A stretch of 64,000 bases of DNA from Pomphorhynchus laevis (Eukaryota > Acanthocephala > Palaeacanthocephala > Echinorhynchida > Pomphorhynchidae), in contig WNNJ02000347.1 in NCBI GenBank assembly GCA_012934845.2, forward strand, positions 154,816 through 218,815. The letters are read 5' to 3'. Shown here one piece after another: positions 21,065 through 32,608 of the stretch (positions are counted from its first letter, which is position 1; every line of letters starts with the position of its first letter). The notes under the pieces are model-generated. The model did not search any database. It was not told the origin of the DNA and was given only the letters and a program-made list of their open reading frames with translations. The position numbers were made by a program, and so were the translations under genes.

Positions 21065-21935
21065 TTTGTATTACATTTTGATATATTCGGATTGTATTAA
21101 CAATCTCTTTTATATATACGTTCGGTAATCGAATTAGCTATCACATTCCACCTTAATTATCATATTGTTATATTGGTTTGTCGTATTCAACCTTGATTAT
21201 TATAAAAAAAAATTGTATTAAGGAACCGAATTAATAATGCGGTTTGACATTTTTTAAAACGAATAAAAAATTAATATATTTTTCATAATTTCTTAAATTT
21301 TTTCTAATATTTAAATTAACAAAATATAATTAAAGTGGATTTTTTATGGATTGATAGTAAATAATGTATTCTCTGTCAAAGTAGATTATGATTGATGACT
21401 ATAGACAAGCTCAGTACATCAGTTGAAATGCATCATTGGCAAATATTTGTCCTCACTGTTGAGGAATAATGGCCTAAACTAGATTGCATAAAAGTTTCTC
21501 TTGAGGACATTTCTCTTGAGTAGCCTCAGTCAAGTGATCTGAGGAGTTTTTTGTTTTAATTATCGTGTAAATTACTAAGGCTATAAAATAAATGTAAATC
21601 TTCTATTACAATTGAATAGTATAATCTTTTAATCATAAAAATGTAATTTAATCATATGAAATATTTGATCATACATAAAAATGTAATTTAATGAAATATT
21701 TGATCATAAAATGCATTTAATCAAAAATGCATTTGACCGACTATTGTTTTTAGAGCAATTCAATTTATGTTGGCTCGGAAATTAGATGGGCTGAAAATAT
21801 AAATAAATTTTGATCGGAGGATAAGAATTATAGGCAAAAACATAACTTTTATAAAAGAGCGGAATGTATCTGCCAACATTAGAGAAATCAAAGTTCCCGT
21901 CTACTGTGCATTTCCATATAGTTTCGCATATTTCA
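21065..21935. other. 3' flank of CLU, no gene seen
   Basis: AT-rich sequence after the CLU stop codon. AATAAA-like signals can be found on the minus strand but none stands out. A 69-codon frame overlapping the CLU C-terminus in another frame is a shadow. Confidence 0.4.
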
Positions 21936-21938
21936 TAA

Positions 21939-24900
21939 TTAGGTATGTGCCTTTTCAGGACGTGCAGTCGACTGTCTAACTCCGGAATCATCGTCTTTGG
22001 CTTGGTGTCTTTCGATAGTTATGTTAAATAATTTTCTCAGCAAATTAAGACCTTCTTCTGAAGCTGAAAGAAAGGATCCAAGTTGTTGAGTTTCATTAAT
22101 CATATTCAATAGATCGATAGAGCTAGACTTTCCAGGCGTTTGAATCAAAAGTGGAATGTTTGCGTCTGACATTTTATTATCAACAATGCACCGCTCTAAC
22201 ATAACTCGTTGTTTCGTCAGATTTCTCAGAAAGGCATGTGATTGCATTGTAAGGACATTGTCTTCGCCTAGTTCATATTTATAAATTGTAAAGGCTTTTT
22301 TCTCATTTGTGATGGCATCGGCTAATTTCCCCGAGCAAGAATATATCCTCGATGTAATATTAAAAAACAATGCCCTATCTAAGGTTGAAATACTCTGTAC
22401 GTTATCTGTTCGATCCAACAGGCATTTTGAATAGGTAAGAGCAATTAAATAGGCCCCGGCAGATTGAAGCATAACAGCAAGATTAGCATCAATTTTAATC
22501 ATACGCGGATGAAGATTTAATAGTGACGAGTTTAATGGTGACGCTAGACAGGCGATGTGCCTAGCACGAAGCATTAAACTAACACCCAATTGACAATCAC
22601 TATCAACAGTAGCCACAAAGCAATAATGTGCAAGTGTAAAATAGTCATAAGCCACATAGCAGCTATCTAAACCTTTAACACGTTCAGTAATCATTGTTGC
22701 ACGCTGTTGAAGGGTAAATGCTTCACTGGCATCACCGCATATGAAATTGATATTGGCTAGAAGTCTTAGACAAAGAGCCACAGATTCGTGAATAGGTCCA
22801 TAGAGACTCATAATGGCATTATAGGCACAATTGATATTCAAATAGCTAGCCTGAATGTCTCCTTTATTTAACTTTTCTTTGGCGCTGTCAATCAATATTT
22901 TTATCTCTTGAGGAAGTGGTGGCTGGATGCAATGAACGATTGGATTCATATTTATTATCTGGTTACTTGAAAATCCGCCACTATTTCCGTCGCCATTATT
23001 CCAAAGTGTACCTTTTTCCGTTAGGCATAATTGAATTCCCGTCATTTGGCACAATCTTCGAATTAAACCTATCTTGCTTAAATTATATTCGATGATAACC
23101 CTTTCAATTGACGCATTGGTTATTAATTCAAAATTGTAGTACGAACGAGCATCCTCACTTATTTTGGCCCACAGTTGTTTATCCGTCAACAAATGACAAA
23201 TCCCATTCTCGCTAGTAGTATTGCGTGATTTCTTCTGTTTTTTTGTTCCAGCAGTATTTGTGGAAGTGATATTACTACTATCATTTGAAAATCCGACGAA
23301 ACAATTAAGAAACTGAGCAACGAAAGTGTTATAAGGTAAAGATGGATTGGCCTTTGAATTTTGATATTGTTTAAAGGTGTCTTGTGAGTATAGCCTGAAT
23401 ACATGTTTTGCGCACCTGCAAATCAATTCTGCTCTAGCTATTGCTGAGATATATTTTATTTTAGGAATATCTTCGCATATGTTAATAATATGTGACAGAT
23501 ATCGTACATTGATGCCACATTTGTGCATGATGTCAACCAAATGTTGTCCATCTAAAGGTCGTTCTTCATCCAATAACTTAACTAATAATTTAGGTAAAGA
23601 AGTGTCCAATAGGTATGTACATAGTTTCTGTAGCGAATCATTATCATTTGCAGAATCGATTACATTCACTAGCGGGTGCGCTAAATTTACATTAAAGCTA
23701 CAAGGTTCATTATCATGTCTAGAAGAACAATATTGATCTAAAAGCTCGGGACGCAACGAACACATACTATGCACATACGTCTGATTTCCGATGAAGTTAA
23801 GATCAGGTGGGTTTATTCTGATTAAATCAAGAATATACTGTCTACTATCATTTCCAATTATACCTTTCACTTCAATTGGCATAATTATATTGACTTGCTC
23901 ACTACACTCACCGTCTTTTTCAATTGTGGCAGTTTCGTTTAACGTCGCAGTGCATCCTGAATCACCATTTACAGGAATGGTGATGTCTATTGTTTTATCC
24001 TTTGAATCGTCGTGGCTCAGTTCTTTTTTTATCAGTTTAGATTCAATGATGTGGTTTTTAAGATGCAAACGTTCGCTGACACTACTAAGTTTGTCATTAT
24101 AAGTCTGATTATAGATAAATGACTTCCCAAAATCTATTGATCCATACACTATAGATTGTTCCTGTTCTTTCTCAAGTATGCCTGGGACAATACTTTGCAC
24201 CGCGACTCTGTAACCCATGTAGTCAGCCAATACAGTTCCTACTGTGCACAATGACGAAGTGCTGTTTGAAGTATTGCTGCTAGCATAATTTACAAAGTAT
24301 TCAATACCCCGAAGGTCACTCTTGGCAGCATAATGTGCGGCAATATCTCCACCGCAATCTTTGTAATGATCTCTGACGTCGAACGCCATACTAATAAAAA
24401 GATTATTCCAAATAAACATTTGTGAATTCCAATGCTCACTTGGATTAACAGGAGGTATTTGACCGTCAACTACTGCTTTCGCCGTTTTCACAGCAGATAG
24501 AACAAAGTCTGAGTGAACTCTGAAGGCAGCACGATGGGCGGATAGCAAATCTTTATTCAATGGCTGGAAAAATGTTTGTCTGGTTAATTGTATTTCTTCA
24601 TTCCAATCTCTGAGCTGTCCAATTGGGCTTATTGAAGACATTGTTATATCGTTGAGTAAGCCCATTTCATTGCAATAAATAGATGAACGTAGGTTATTAG
24701 CAGTGAATGAATGGCTAGAATGCTTACAGAACCAATTGAATACTGGGATTGAGCATGGTACTTTCATTAATGGATTCTGAGAGAAAATCTTTTCCATTCG
24801 TAGAATCCATCTGCGCTTAAATAATTGACTGTTCGCCTGGAGCAAATCAATTAAAGAATGATATATGGAATTAAAAGTTTTCTTCGTTGACACTGCAGCC

Positions 24901-25652
24901 GGTAACGAGTCAAACAACTCATCAGTTGATTTGTTAACGTAAAATCCATTATGACATGCAGTTATGTGAATGATTCTTTGTTCCAGTGTATGTACTCGAA
25001 CGTAAAGTAAGTCACCAGCAAGTCGTCTACTATTCAGAGGTGGATTCCACATACCGAAACTTATCTCAAAAATACATTGATCAAGGTCAACTGGGTTTGC
25101 ACATAAATCCTGTAAGTTAATTGGGTCTTTCGAGTTTGGTAACAAAAACGTATCCGGTAATGTTAGCTTATTCATCGTTTGTGAGCACAGAGAAAATACA
25201 GCTGATGGACTATTGCCAGTCATACCATCGTATATGTCATCATTTACAGAAGTGCATAATTCGTTAACATGCAGAACATGATGCCGTGCTTGTCGCTGTG
25301 TATACTGATCTTCTTCTAGTATTAGATCATTTGATATAGTTTTCAGCTCAGCAAAATTATCAATTTTAGATTTTGTAACTTTATCGTACAACGAAACACA
25401 TGTTTGATGACATGTTTCGATACGATCAGATAATACTTGGAAAAGTTCTTGAACAAGCTGAGTGTTTACCATTGCTTGCTTAATGACACTGTGATTGGGC
25501 AGATAAATGCTATATTCACATACATTCTCGTCAAATCTGTTTAACATCGACGGATACTCTGTGTTAGACACAGTCTTCGATGACTTATCTTTGGTAGAAT
25601 CTAGAAGAGTATCTATCGCCGTTTCATTTGGTATCTGCGCGTCCGTACTCAT
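21939..25652 (-). CDS. CLUH: clustered mitochondria protein homologue (CLU/CLUH), single exon
   Basis: CLU/CLUH is a cytosolic RNA-binding protein that supports translation of mRNAs for mitochondrial proteins and the spread of mitochondria in the cell. This 1,237-residue protein matches the family from end to end. The N-terminal domain has RIETCHQTCVSLYDK and IDNFAELKTI. GMWNPPLNSRRLAGDLLY lies near residue 200. The CLU domain (about 320-560) has FRVHSDFVLSAVKTAKAVVDG, NPSEHWNSQMFIWNNLF, AFDVRDHYKDCGGDIAA and QSIVPGILEKEQEQSIVYGS. The central region (about 560-870) has VKGIIGNDSRQYILDLIRINPPD, and TPR-like repeats occupy about 930-1160 (YGPIHESVALCLRLLANINF). The length is close to human CLUH. 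The start is the ATG at 25652; the frame remains open for 13 codons upstream without another ATG. No intron is needed, which is unusual for an animal CLU gene. Confidence 0.95.
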   Translation of the reverse strand: MSTDAQIPNETAIDTLLDSTKDKSSKTVSNTEYPSMLNRFDENVCEYSIYLPNHSVIKQAMVNTQLVQELFQVLSDRIETCHQTCVSLYDKVTKSKIDNFAELKTISNDLILEEDQYTQRQARHHVLHVNELCTSVNDDIYDGMTGNSPSAVFSLCSQTMNKLTLPDTFLLPNSKDPINLQDLCANPVDLDQCIFEISFGMWNPPLNSRRLAGDLLYVRVHTLEQRIIHITACHNGFYVNKSTDELFDSLPAAVSTKKTFNSIYHSLIDLLQANSQLFKRRWILRMEKIFSQNPLMKVPCSIPVFNWFCKHSSHSFTANNLRSSIYCNEMGLLNDITMSSISPIGQLRDWNEEIQLTRQTFFQPLNKDLLSAHRAAFRVHSDFVLSAVKTAKAVVDGQIPPVNPSEHWNSQMFIWNNLFISMAFDVRDHYKDCGGDIAAHYAAKSDLRGIEYFVNYASSNTSNSTSSLCTVGTVLADYMGYRVAVQSIVPGILEKEQEQSIVYGSIDFGKSFIYNQTYNDKLSSVSERLHLKNHIIESKLIKKELSHDDSKDKTIDITIPVNGDSGCTATLNETATIEKDGECSEQVNIIMPIEVKGIIGNDSRQYILDLIRINPPDLNFIGNQTYVHSMCSLRPELLDQYCSSRHDNEPCSFNVNLAHPLVNVIDSANDNDSLQKLCTYLLDTSLPKLLVKLLDEERPLDGQHLVDIMHKCGINVRYLSHIINICEDIPKIKYISAIARAELICRCAKHVFRLYSQDTFKQYQNSKANPSLPYNTFVAQFLNCFVGFSNDSSNITSTNTAGTKKQKKSRNTTSENGICHLLTDKQLWAKISEDARSYYNFELITNASIERVIIEYNLSKIGLIRRLCQMTGIQLCLTEKGTLWNNGDGNSGGFSSNQIINMNPIVHCIQPPLPQEIKILIDSAKEKLNKGDIQASYLNINCAYNAIMSLYGPIHESVALCLRLLANINFICGDASEAFTLQQRATMITERVKGLDSCYVAYDYFTLAHYCFVATVDSDCQLGVSLMLRARHIACLASPLNSSLLNLHPRMIKIDANLAVMLQSAGAYLIALTYSKCLLDRTDNVQSISTLDRALFFNITSRIYSCSGKLADAITNEKKAFTIYKYELGEDNVLTMQSHAFLRNLTKQRVMLERCIVDNKMSDANIPLLIQTPGKSSSIDLLNMINETQQLGSFLSASEEGLNLLRKLFNITIERHQAKDDDSGVRQSTARPEKAHT

Positions 25653-25945
25653 CTTATTTATATGGCTCAATCTAAAATTCAAAAATTGCAACTCAATTAC
25701 ATAATATTAAAGGATAATATTAATATTATCTATTATACATACACATTATACATTACATAAAGAATATATATGAAGAGTTGTACCTTGGGCCTTGATCGCT
25801 AAGCGATTCGTCAATATCTATTATGTTATATCTACACATTTATACATTACATAAAGAATATATATTGTATATAATCAAGGTTTGCTATCGTGCATATTAA
25901 AAACGTGTGTATAAGCTATCTTTGAACACTATATAAAGACGTAAG
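25653..25945. promoter_or_regulatory. upstream region of CLU with a duplicated 30-bp word
   Basis: The probable CLU promoter and 5' leader. A sequence TTATACATTACATAAAGAAT occurs twice, near 25748 and 25838, about 91 bp apart. On the minus strand a TTTTGAATTTTAG just before the start codon could serve as an acceptor for an upstream leader intron, but this is only a weak possibility. Confidence 0.3.
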
Positions 25946-26065
25946 ATAATGACGCTATCTTCGAAAGCTATCATTATTTGATTTTCTACAATAAATTATA
26001 CGTCGCTTGATGATGACGTTATCTTCAAAAGCTAACATTATTTTATTTTCTACAATAAATTACTC
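25940..26065 (+). repeat. two tandem copies of a ~72-bp hairpin-and-AATAAA unit
   Basis: GACGCTATCTTCGAAAGCTA...ATTTTCTACAATAAATTA (from 25947) is repeated as GACGTTATCTTCAAAAGCTA...ATTTTCTACAATAAATTA (from 26022). The unit resembles other hairpin-GAAA-AATAAA ends in the window and may be a retroelement terminus. Confidence 0.55.
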
Positions 26066-26069
26066 GTGT

Positions 26070-27340
26070 CTATAATGTCCATCAACCTCAATAGAGTAAT
26101 ATATTTATGGAAAAAATTTAAAAAAATCAGAATTGTGAAACAAATATTCAATTCCTTGCATAATCCTTGCATTAACAGTAAATTAACTTTTACGTTAAAA
26201 TCGATATTTCAAAATGATAACCATTTATGTAGAATTCAAAAGGACAAGTCATGTATGCTTAGTCGAACATTTAAAATGTAGAAATTGTATCAATTATATT
26301 AAACTATATAAAACCTATATTAAGAATATGTTCAATCAATATACTTATATTCTTAGTAAAGAGTATCATTTTATACAAATTTCAATCTTATATTTCAAGC
26401 GATGCTTAAGAGTTTTTGGAGAAAATGTTTTCTTACAAAATATGAATCTTATCTAACGAATGGCAAAGTTTTCATATGGATTCAATTGAAAATAATAAAA
26501 ATATCTATAAATAATCTATAAAATAATAAAAATCTATAAATCATATTAATCATAAAAATAACTATTCTGGTTTTATTGTACAATCAAAATTGTCATTGTA
26601 TAATTAAGATATGGTTGCTTTAAAATAATTAATAATATTTATTGCATTAAGATATAAGTCTTTATTCCATCAATAAAAATATCACATTATTAATTTTGTT
26701 TTTATTACATTATCAAAATAACATATATTGCATTACATAAATTAGTCATAAATTATCTAAATAGTTCAACTAATTTTTACATAGCGTGTTTGAAAAATTT
26801 ACAAATTTATCAATTCCCAAATTTGTCATTATTTAAAAAAATACTTTTTATAGCATGTGCTTTTCCAAACTGGTAGTAATAAATAAAATGAAGCTTTTTA
26901 TTCACAAGATTTCGGCTAACATGATAGCTGTTGCCGGATTAGTCATTGTTTTAGTGAAAACGATTACAGTCATTATATTACGGAAGAATTTGATATATCG
27001 ATAATATTTATATATCAGTCAGTCATGTAAAAAGAAATTACCAATTTTGTATTTCGATTTATTACCTTTCATTTTTTGTTCACCAGAATTTATATGAAAG
27101 AATTCCGAAATTATAAGTATAAAAGCATTTTTCAATATTTTGAAGACTTTATATTATATAAATATCGATCAAATTATTGTAATTCATGGGATGATTTAAT
27201 ACTCTTAAGGGTTTGCCATCATCGCTCACTATACATTTGTGCTTGTATGCAATCATTATTTTACTCTAAAATCGCTTAAACGTTCAAATAATGTAATGCA
27301 CTGCATGATCCTTGAATTAACAGTAAATAACTTATTTTAA
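26070..27340. other. no gene seen
   Basis: Strongly AT-rich. Open frames are Asn/Ile/Lys-rich and unsupported. A hairpin motif on the minus strand at 26890-26945 (GGCAAC, loop, GTTAGCC-GAAAT, then TTGTGAATAAA) belongs to the dispersed set described in the findings. Confidence 0.45.
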
Positions 27341-27342
27341 AA

Positions 27343-27560
27343 TAGTTTATAATGATCCATTATTGATAAAAAATTATTTAAGCTGAATAAAAGAAAGGAC
27401 GAAAATTCTATTTTATATTTCGCTAACCTCTGTTAGCATTTTCAGAAAATTAACATATTCAGAAAATTAGGCAACTTTCTGATGATGCTAACAGAGGTTA
27501 GCGAAATATCAAATAAAATTTTCTCCTTTCTTTGATCGAGCTTTAATAATTCTTTATAAC
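27343..27560. repeat. foldback element with hammerhead-like hairpins
   Basis: The left end TAGTTTATAATGATCCATTA equals that of the element at 4185. Two mirrored centre pieces carry GCTAAC-AGAG-GTTAGC-GAAA. In the right-hand one CTGATGA (27480-27486) precedes the stem by one extra T, which is close to the hammerhead pattern CUGAUGA-stem II-GAAA. No cleavage strand is recognised, so it is listed as a repeat and not as a ribozyme. Confidence 0.55.
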
Positions 27561-27566
27561 AGTTAA

Positions 27567-27853
27567 TCTTATGGTTGCGGCACGACATTATCCTCAAAGG
27601 TATTACTCCTATTCTGGATACAGCTAGACGCTACTAGTCAGCCTGGGTGGGTCTCATCGGCTTCGGACCCGGACCTACATTACACGTTTCGACTCCTAAA
27701 TGAATGATATCCCAATGATACCATCCCAGACTGATTAGTAGCGTCCTGTTGTATAAGGAACGATGATGCCCACCCAGGCTTGTTAGTAGCGTCCCGCTGT
27801 ATCGAGAATAGGAAATATACCTGTGAAGATAATGTCGTGCCACAACCAGAAGA
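27567..27853. mobile_element. palindromic MITE
   Basis: The arms are inverted copies of about 80 bp: GGTTGCGGCACGACATTATC at the left mirrors GATAATGTCGTGCCACAACC at the right. Both continue through AGGTAT, CCTATTCT and GACGCTACTA. The middle holds a direct duplication of TTAGTAGCGTCC. A half copy lies at 28806-28930 and a compact copy at 56628-56735. No transposase is encoded. Confidence 0.7.
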
Positions 27854-27887
27854 ATTTCAGCTCATATATGCAATCAAGTTAAATTAA

Positions 27888-28757
27888 TAACTCAAATCAG
27901 CTAACTGAGACTACGTATTTAATATAATTATAAAATAAACAAAACATAATAATGCTAAATCAAAATTTAATAATTAAATAATAAAATTAATAATTGTTTT
28001 TAGATTTTCTATAATTTAAATCAAGTTAAAATAAAAAATTTAAATTTAAAATAAACGTCATTTTTATGAATTGACTAATAAATAACAGACGTTGTATCAG
28101 AATAAGAATTAGAGGTCATCAGGAGGAACTGCTATGCTATCAGGTTTCGGCCCCTAACTCCTCTACCCAACATAGCAGCGGGGCCAAATACATGCTAATG
28201 ATGTATTTCCTCCGAAAAAACTATCTAGTATCTTATTCGAAAACAAAGTATATTATTTATTATCCATCCATAAAAATTTGCCACTTAAGAGTTTAAATTT
28301 ATTCTTTATATTATTGTGTTGATTTATATATTTTACTATTTTCTGCTTGATGTTATTTTTATAGTAACCTAGTTTAAAATATGTATCTATTAAATTATTT
28401 AAATGATTTTGAAGAAAGGCCAATATCATTACATATTGTTGCAATTCTTAAAATTTCATTATTTAATATATTATATTTAATATTATATGGTATGGTGAAT
28501 ACTCATGCAAGAATGTTTCTTGTAAATTTAAATATGTCATGTTTACGATATAAATTAATAGTAGTTTTAATTAATGTTAATTTAATGTTCATATCTAGAT
28601 ATACACATTATTTATCATCAATATTAGTTTTATTAAGAATAAGGCTACCTGGATAAATTTGTTCGCGTATTGAATAAAAATTGCTAGAATTAAATACACA
28701 TATATCATCAATGTATCGAAACATATATTTCATATATTTATATAGTTTATAATATAA
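27888..28757 (-). mobile_element. Penelope-like element, 3' part, same family as 42480-45780
   Basis: Read on the minus strand it begins near the polymerase's catalytic region (a TTTCGATACATTGATGATAT-like stretch encoding FRYIDD, near 28730) and continues to the C-terminus. That end is FLWMD near 28260, as in the complete copy. The 3' part ends ...ACGTAGTCTCAGTTAGCTGATT near 27890. A GC-richer piece at 28105-28245 is not in the longer copy and resembles 60860-60990, so it may be a separate insertion. An uninterrupted version of the target site is seen at 28965, which fixes the insertion point. Confidence 0.75.
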
Positions 28758-28805
28758 CAGTTAATAAAAAATAATATAAAATACACTATTTTCCAATTTG
28801 CCAAT

Positions 28806-29035
28806 TTCAATTAGTAGCGTCCTGTTGTATAAGGAACGATGATGCCCACCCATGCTTATTAGTAGCGTTCTGATGTATCAATAATAGGAAATATACCTGT
28901 GAAGATAATGTCGTGCCACAACCAGAAGAATTTAAGCTCACATATGCAATCAAGTTAAATTAATAACAGTTAATATAATATAATTTAACAATATAAAAAA
29001 TAATATAAAATACACTATTTTCCAATTTGCCTATA
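28806..29035. repeat. duplicate of the 27720-28800 segment without the PLE
   Basis: The MITE half (TTAGTAGCGTCC ... GATAATGTCGTGCCACAACC) and the following AAGCTCACATATGCAATC match 27730-27888. The continuing AACAGTTAAT...AATATAAAATACACTATTTTCC matches the other side of the PLE at 28757-28800. It is the same segment before the PLE went in. Confidence 0.7.
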
Positions 29036-29039
29036 AATA

Positions 29040-29690
29040 AAAAATGCTTTATGAAAGCTTAAACCTATCATTCATACTTAAATATAAGCAATCTGTCATC
29101 TATGTTAAATCGGTGGTGAAATGATACTCAAGACAAAAATAATAAAAGACACTTTGAAGTAACCTCAGACATAACATGTATACCATAAAAACTATGAATT
29201 CTAAAGATTATGTGCTTATAGTGTTAGAATCTAATTTAGAAAAATAAATTAACTTAAATTGAAGACATGCACATGATCTCATGCAATATAATAATCACAT
29301 TATAACAGTCACACAATCGAATGTAATCCTTTTCGCTTTTATTGCAATAAGTGTCAACTCAAGAAATGTAATTTTGCTTGGCTTGAACTACTATAAGTCA
29401 TAGTGCTTAACAAGTAAATAACAGATAATAACAAACTTAGATAATAACAATCTCAGATATATAATAATATAAAATATATGATGTGTACCATAAAAACTAT
29501 GGATTCTAAAGATTTTCAGCTCACAGATACAATGAAGTTAAATTATATAATACACCAATATAAAAAATAATTTAAAATATATTACATTAAGTATTAATAA
29601 TTAATTATAATTAATAATAATTAATCATTAATAATTAATAAATAATTAATTATTAAATATATACACAGCGCAGTGCAAGGGCATAATAAA
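29040..29690. other. no gene seen
   Basis: AT-rich sequence ending in a run of TAATTA words (29595-29660). No supported coding region. Confidence 0.45.
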
Positions 29691-30110
29691 TATTACACAC
29701 GTCTCATTTTTTATAAATAGTTAATTGCTTGCAATAAAATCAATTAAATTATTAATTTTAAATAAATAAATTAATAAACAGCCACTTTCAAATAAAGTGA
29801 TTTTAACTTAATTGTTTGATAACATGTCCTATATATAATCGATTGCAATACACTTTAACTAACCTTTATTAAATTCGCGATTACTCTGCTACAGAAGATT
29901 ACTGCATTATCGATTACTCTGCTAATGCCAAACAGAACTTAATTTTATTTAAAAATCTAAACTTCAGTTAGTATTCTACATTTAATGTTTTATAATCAAA
30001 ACAATAAATGAAATAATAAATAAATAAACAGCCACTTTGAAGTAATGCGATCTTAACTTAATTGTTTGATAACATGTCCTATATATAATCGATTGCAAGA
30101 CACTTTAACT
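29690..30110. repeat. ~265-bp repeat, left cluster
   Basis: AACAGCCACTTTCAAATAAAGTG, then AATTGTTTGATAACATGTCC, then ATATAATCGATTGCA occur at 29775-29860 and again at 30025-30105. The same words return at 34155-34250 and 34430-34515. The stretch 29780-30020 matches 34430-34675 almost throughout, including GATTACTCTGCTACAGAAG. Confidence 0.7.
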
Positions 30111-30259
30111 GATTTTGAAAAGACAAAAATGTTACCGAGCATGAAAATGTTACTGTCGGAGCAATCAGACAATAACGAAATCATGAAAAATTCAAGTAAA
30201 ATTCCAACAGGAAAAGATGAACCAAAGATAAAGTATGACAACGAATCCAATGACAAGAA
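30066..30259 (+). CDS. possible exon of an unknown gene (A)
   Basis: Coding-like frame of about 64 codons, rich in Lys, Asp, Glu and Ser (LTDFEKTKMLPSMKMLLSEQ...). It stops resembling protein at a plausible 5' splice site, AAG|GTTAGT, at 30259. The left part overlaps the ~265-bp repeat. No known family. A LINE begins shortly after and a second coding-like piece follows the LINE at 33708. If the two belong together, the LINE lies in the intron. The evidence is only reading-frame character and splice-like ends. Confidence 0.25.
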
Positions 30260-31090
30260 GGTTAGTGATGTTTTTGATTGTTCCTTGCATGGAGAACTCC
30301 CCCTGTGAGAAAGCTAGCCAACCTGATGTATATTAAGTTTAAAATGCCGATCGAAAGATCAAAAATTTATACAACTTTCCTGATGAATTTTACGAACTTA
30401 TATAAAAACCGCGTCATATATAACTCTATCTGATATTATGAATCTGAAGTTAGACAATCGTTTAAATTTTCAGATTTAGCAGAAGAATTTACTAAATATG
30501 TCAACAAGCATTCCAGCTCACTATGTGATTATATAAACAATTGTAATAATACACCTGTCTGTATCAATTGCGGAGGGTTACACTCCGCGTGGTCAAGTAA
30601 AGGCAGACATTTCAATAAATATAAGAACAGACACATTAGCTCCAATGATATTAATTTAAACTCAAACCGGACTTTCGTCACAACATCATCACGCCCAACA
30701 GCTTCCAGCCGTCTCTCCGACCGGGACATTATTAGACTAATTGACTCAAATCATAAGCAGTATTAAAAGAACTGCAAAAAATGATACCTCATTGATTGGG
30801 ACGCTTTTTGGACAAAATACTACTTCGAATGTCTCAGTACTGTCACCTCTGGTTGCAGCATCTATATCTAACAAGGTGAATGCGTCTACGCACAACTTAA
30901 ATAACTTATCTCCGGTGTGCCTTCCAAGGCGTTGTCTATAAAGGAGTAAAGTGTTGTCCATACAGGATTGAAATGAAGATAATGCCCGGGGGCAATTGAA
31001 CTTCGAGGTTGCGACTGGGAGTGGAAAGATAGACCGTTCCATCTCTGGTTTTAACTAAGGAGGCAATCCCCTTCTAACTAATCCGTTACA

Positions 31091-31330
31091 ATGCAGAGTA
31101 ATCGGGAGCCTTTTTCACTAAATATCCTTCAGTGGAATTCTGGAGGTGCTTCTGCCCTGAGGGTTTTATCTAGTAGAGATGCAGATGTTATAGTCCTTCA
31201 GGAGACACGGTCTATCCGTCTCCCCCAGTACATTACTCGATTTATCCCAAAGCACATTTACACCCACTATACTCCGTACATAACCCCACCTCACTCATCT
31301 TCATTTCAAGGTATTTTCAAGGTATTTTAG
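31091..31330 (+). pseudogene. LINE endonuclease N-terminal part
   Basis: ATG-started frame: FSLNILQWNSGGASALRVLS...DADVIVLQETRSI. The Asn of 'QWN' and the Glu of 'LQET' are the first catalytic residues of the endonuclease fold. The frame then breaks, and the GDFN motif appears near 31530 in a following piece. Confidence 0.75.
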
Positions 31331-32608
31331 CACTAGTTAAATGTTACTTAAGATCTTCCCTCCTATTAAGCTACTCTTTTCCAGCCGTCTTGTTTAGGTA
31401 TATCACTATGTAAGAACGGTAAACGCATCAGTATAGCCAATATCTACATCCGTCCAGGGGATATTCACAAGAACCGTTACCTCCTGGATCGTATTTTAGG
31501 TAGTGGCTATGATATGTTACTTGGTGATTTCAACGAGAGAACTGATCGTTGAATTAATGCAGCAAACGGCAGAGCCAGGAATGACTATCGTATTCACAAA
31601 CCACCGTCCCTCACCTTTGTGGTTGTTAAAGCCTATATGCACGGAGCAGTCGCGCCAACAACTGACCACCTCTCATGGCTTAATTCACTGGCGGATAGAA
31701 CAATATACGTTGCTTCGAAAGAGTTTTCACTTTGATCCTATCAGAGTGGCGTTTTTTCAGGCATCTATCTAACTCTTTACCGAAATTGTGAATGAGAGGT
31801 TGACCTAATTTAATTCCTACCTCTCTTCGCAAGCGATCGCGTTGCTTTCGACTACCTATAAAGGTCGTATATACAATCCCACTCAAATAAAACTCAAGGT
31901 CCTAGCTAATAGGATACACCTTCCGCCAAACAGGTCCTCTCGAATGAATACTAGAGCACTAGGTATAGGTTTCAGCTGGAGAAGGATAGGAAGAGTATTG
32001 CTCACCTTAACCTTTCTCAGTCTTCCTTTTGGAAGTTATTCAAGAAAAATAAGTTTGTCTGTTGGAAGGATAGAGCACTAGGCTGAATTTGTAGTATAGG
32101 CCTTGATAAAGTTTTAGAGGAGTCTCTACCCTACATAATTATGGATCCACTCAATCAACCCAATCAATCTCGCCTTGGTGTGATTTCAGGAGTAGGAACT
32201 TATCTGTTACAGATATCCTGAACTCCTGGGGGCCACTCCCGGGCACTTCCAAATCCCATGCGCCACTCTCCACTCGAGTCTGTCAGCTTTTGACAAGCAG
32301 TCAGAGAAAGGAAGTCGCCATCACAATGCTATTAGCCTCCCCGTCTGACATTGCTGGCATAAATATAAGCCGTCGCGTATTTTTACAAAAAAAGAAATCG
32401 ATTACATGTCCAAAAGATCTGCGGTCCATTTCGATACAAATCCATCATCTCCACTTACGAAAAAGCAATTGCGCGTAAAATCCGCGACCTTCTAAGTAGG
32501 CGAAATTTAATCCCACCAGGTTTTCATAGGTACGTAAAAGACCGCTCGGTTCATTCAGCAATCGGTGAAGTACATCAGTATTGTCGGGATAATAGCCATC
32601 AACTTGAT

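Noticed and set aside
23377-24102. Plus-strand frames of 103-119 codons inside CLU
   Set aside because: Antisense shadows of a well-conserved gene.
26066-26456. Two overlapping 71- and 80-codon frames
   Set aside because: Composition is that of AT-rich chance frames and they overlap in different frames; no motif.
30382-30410. CTGATGA near 30384 followed by CGAA
   Set aside because: No pairing stem between the two words.
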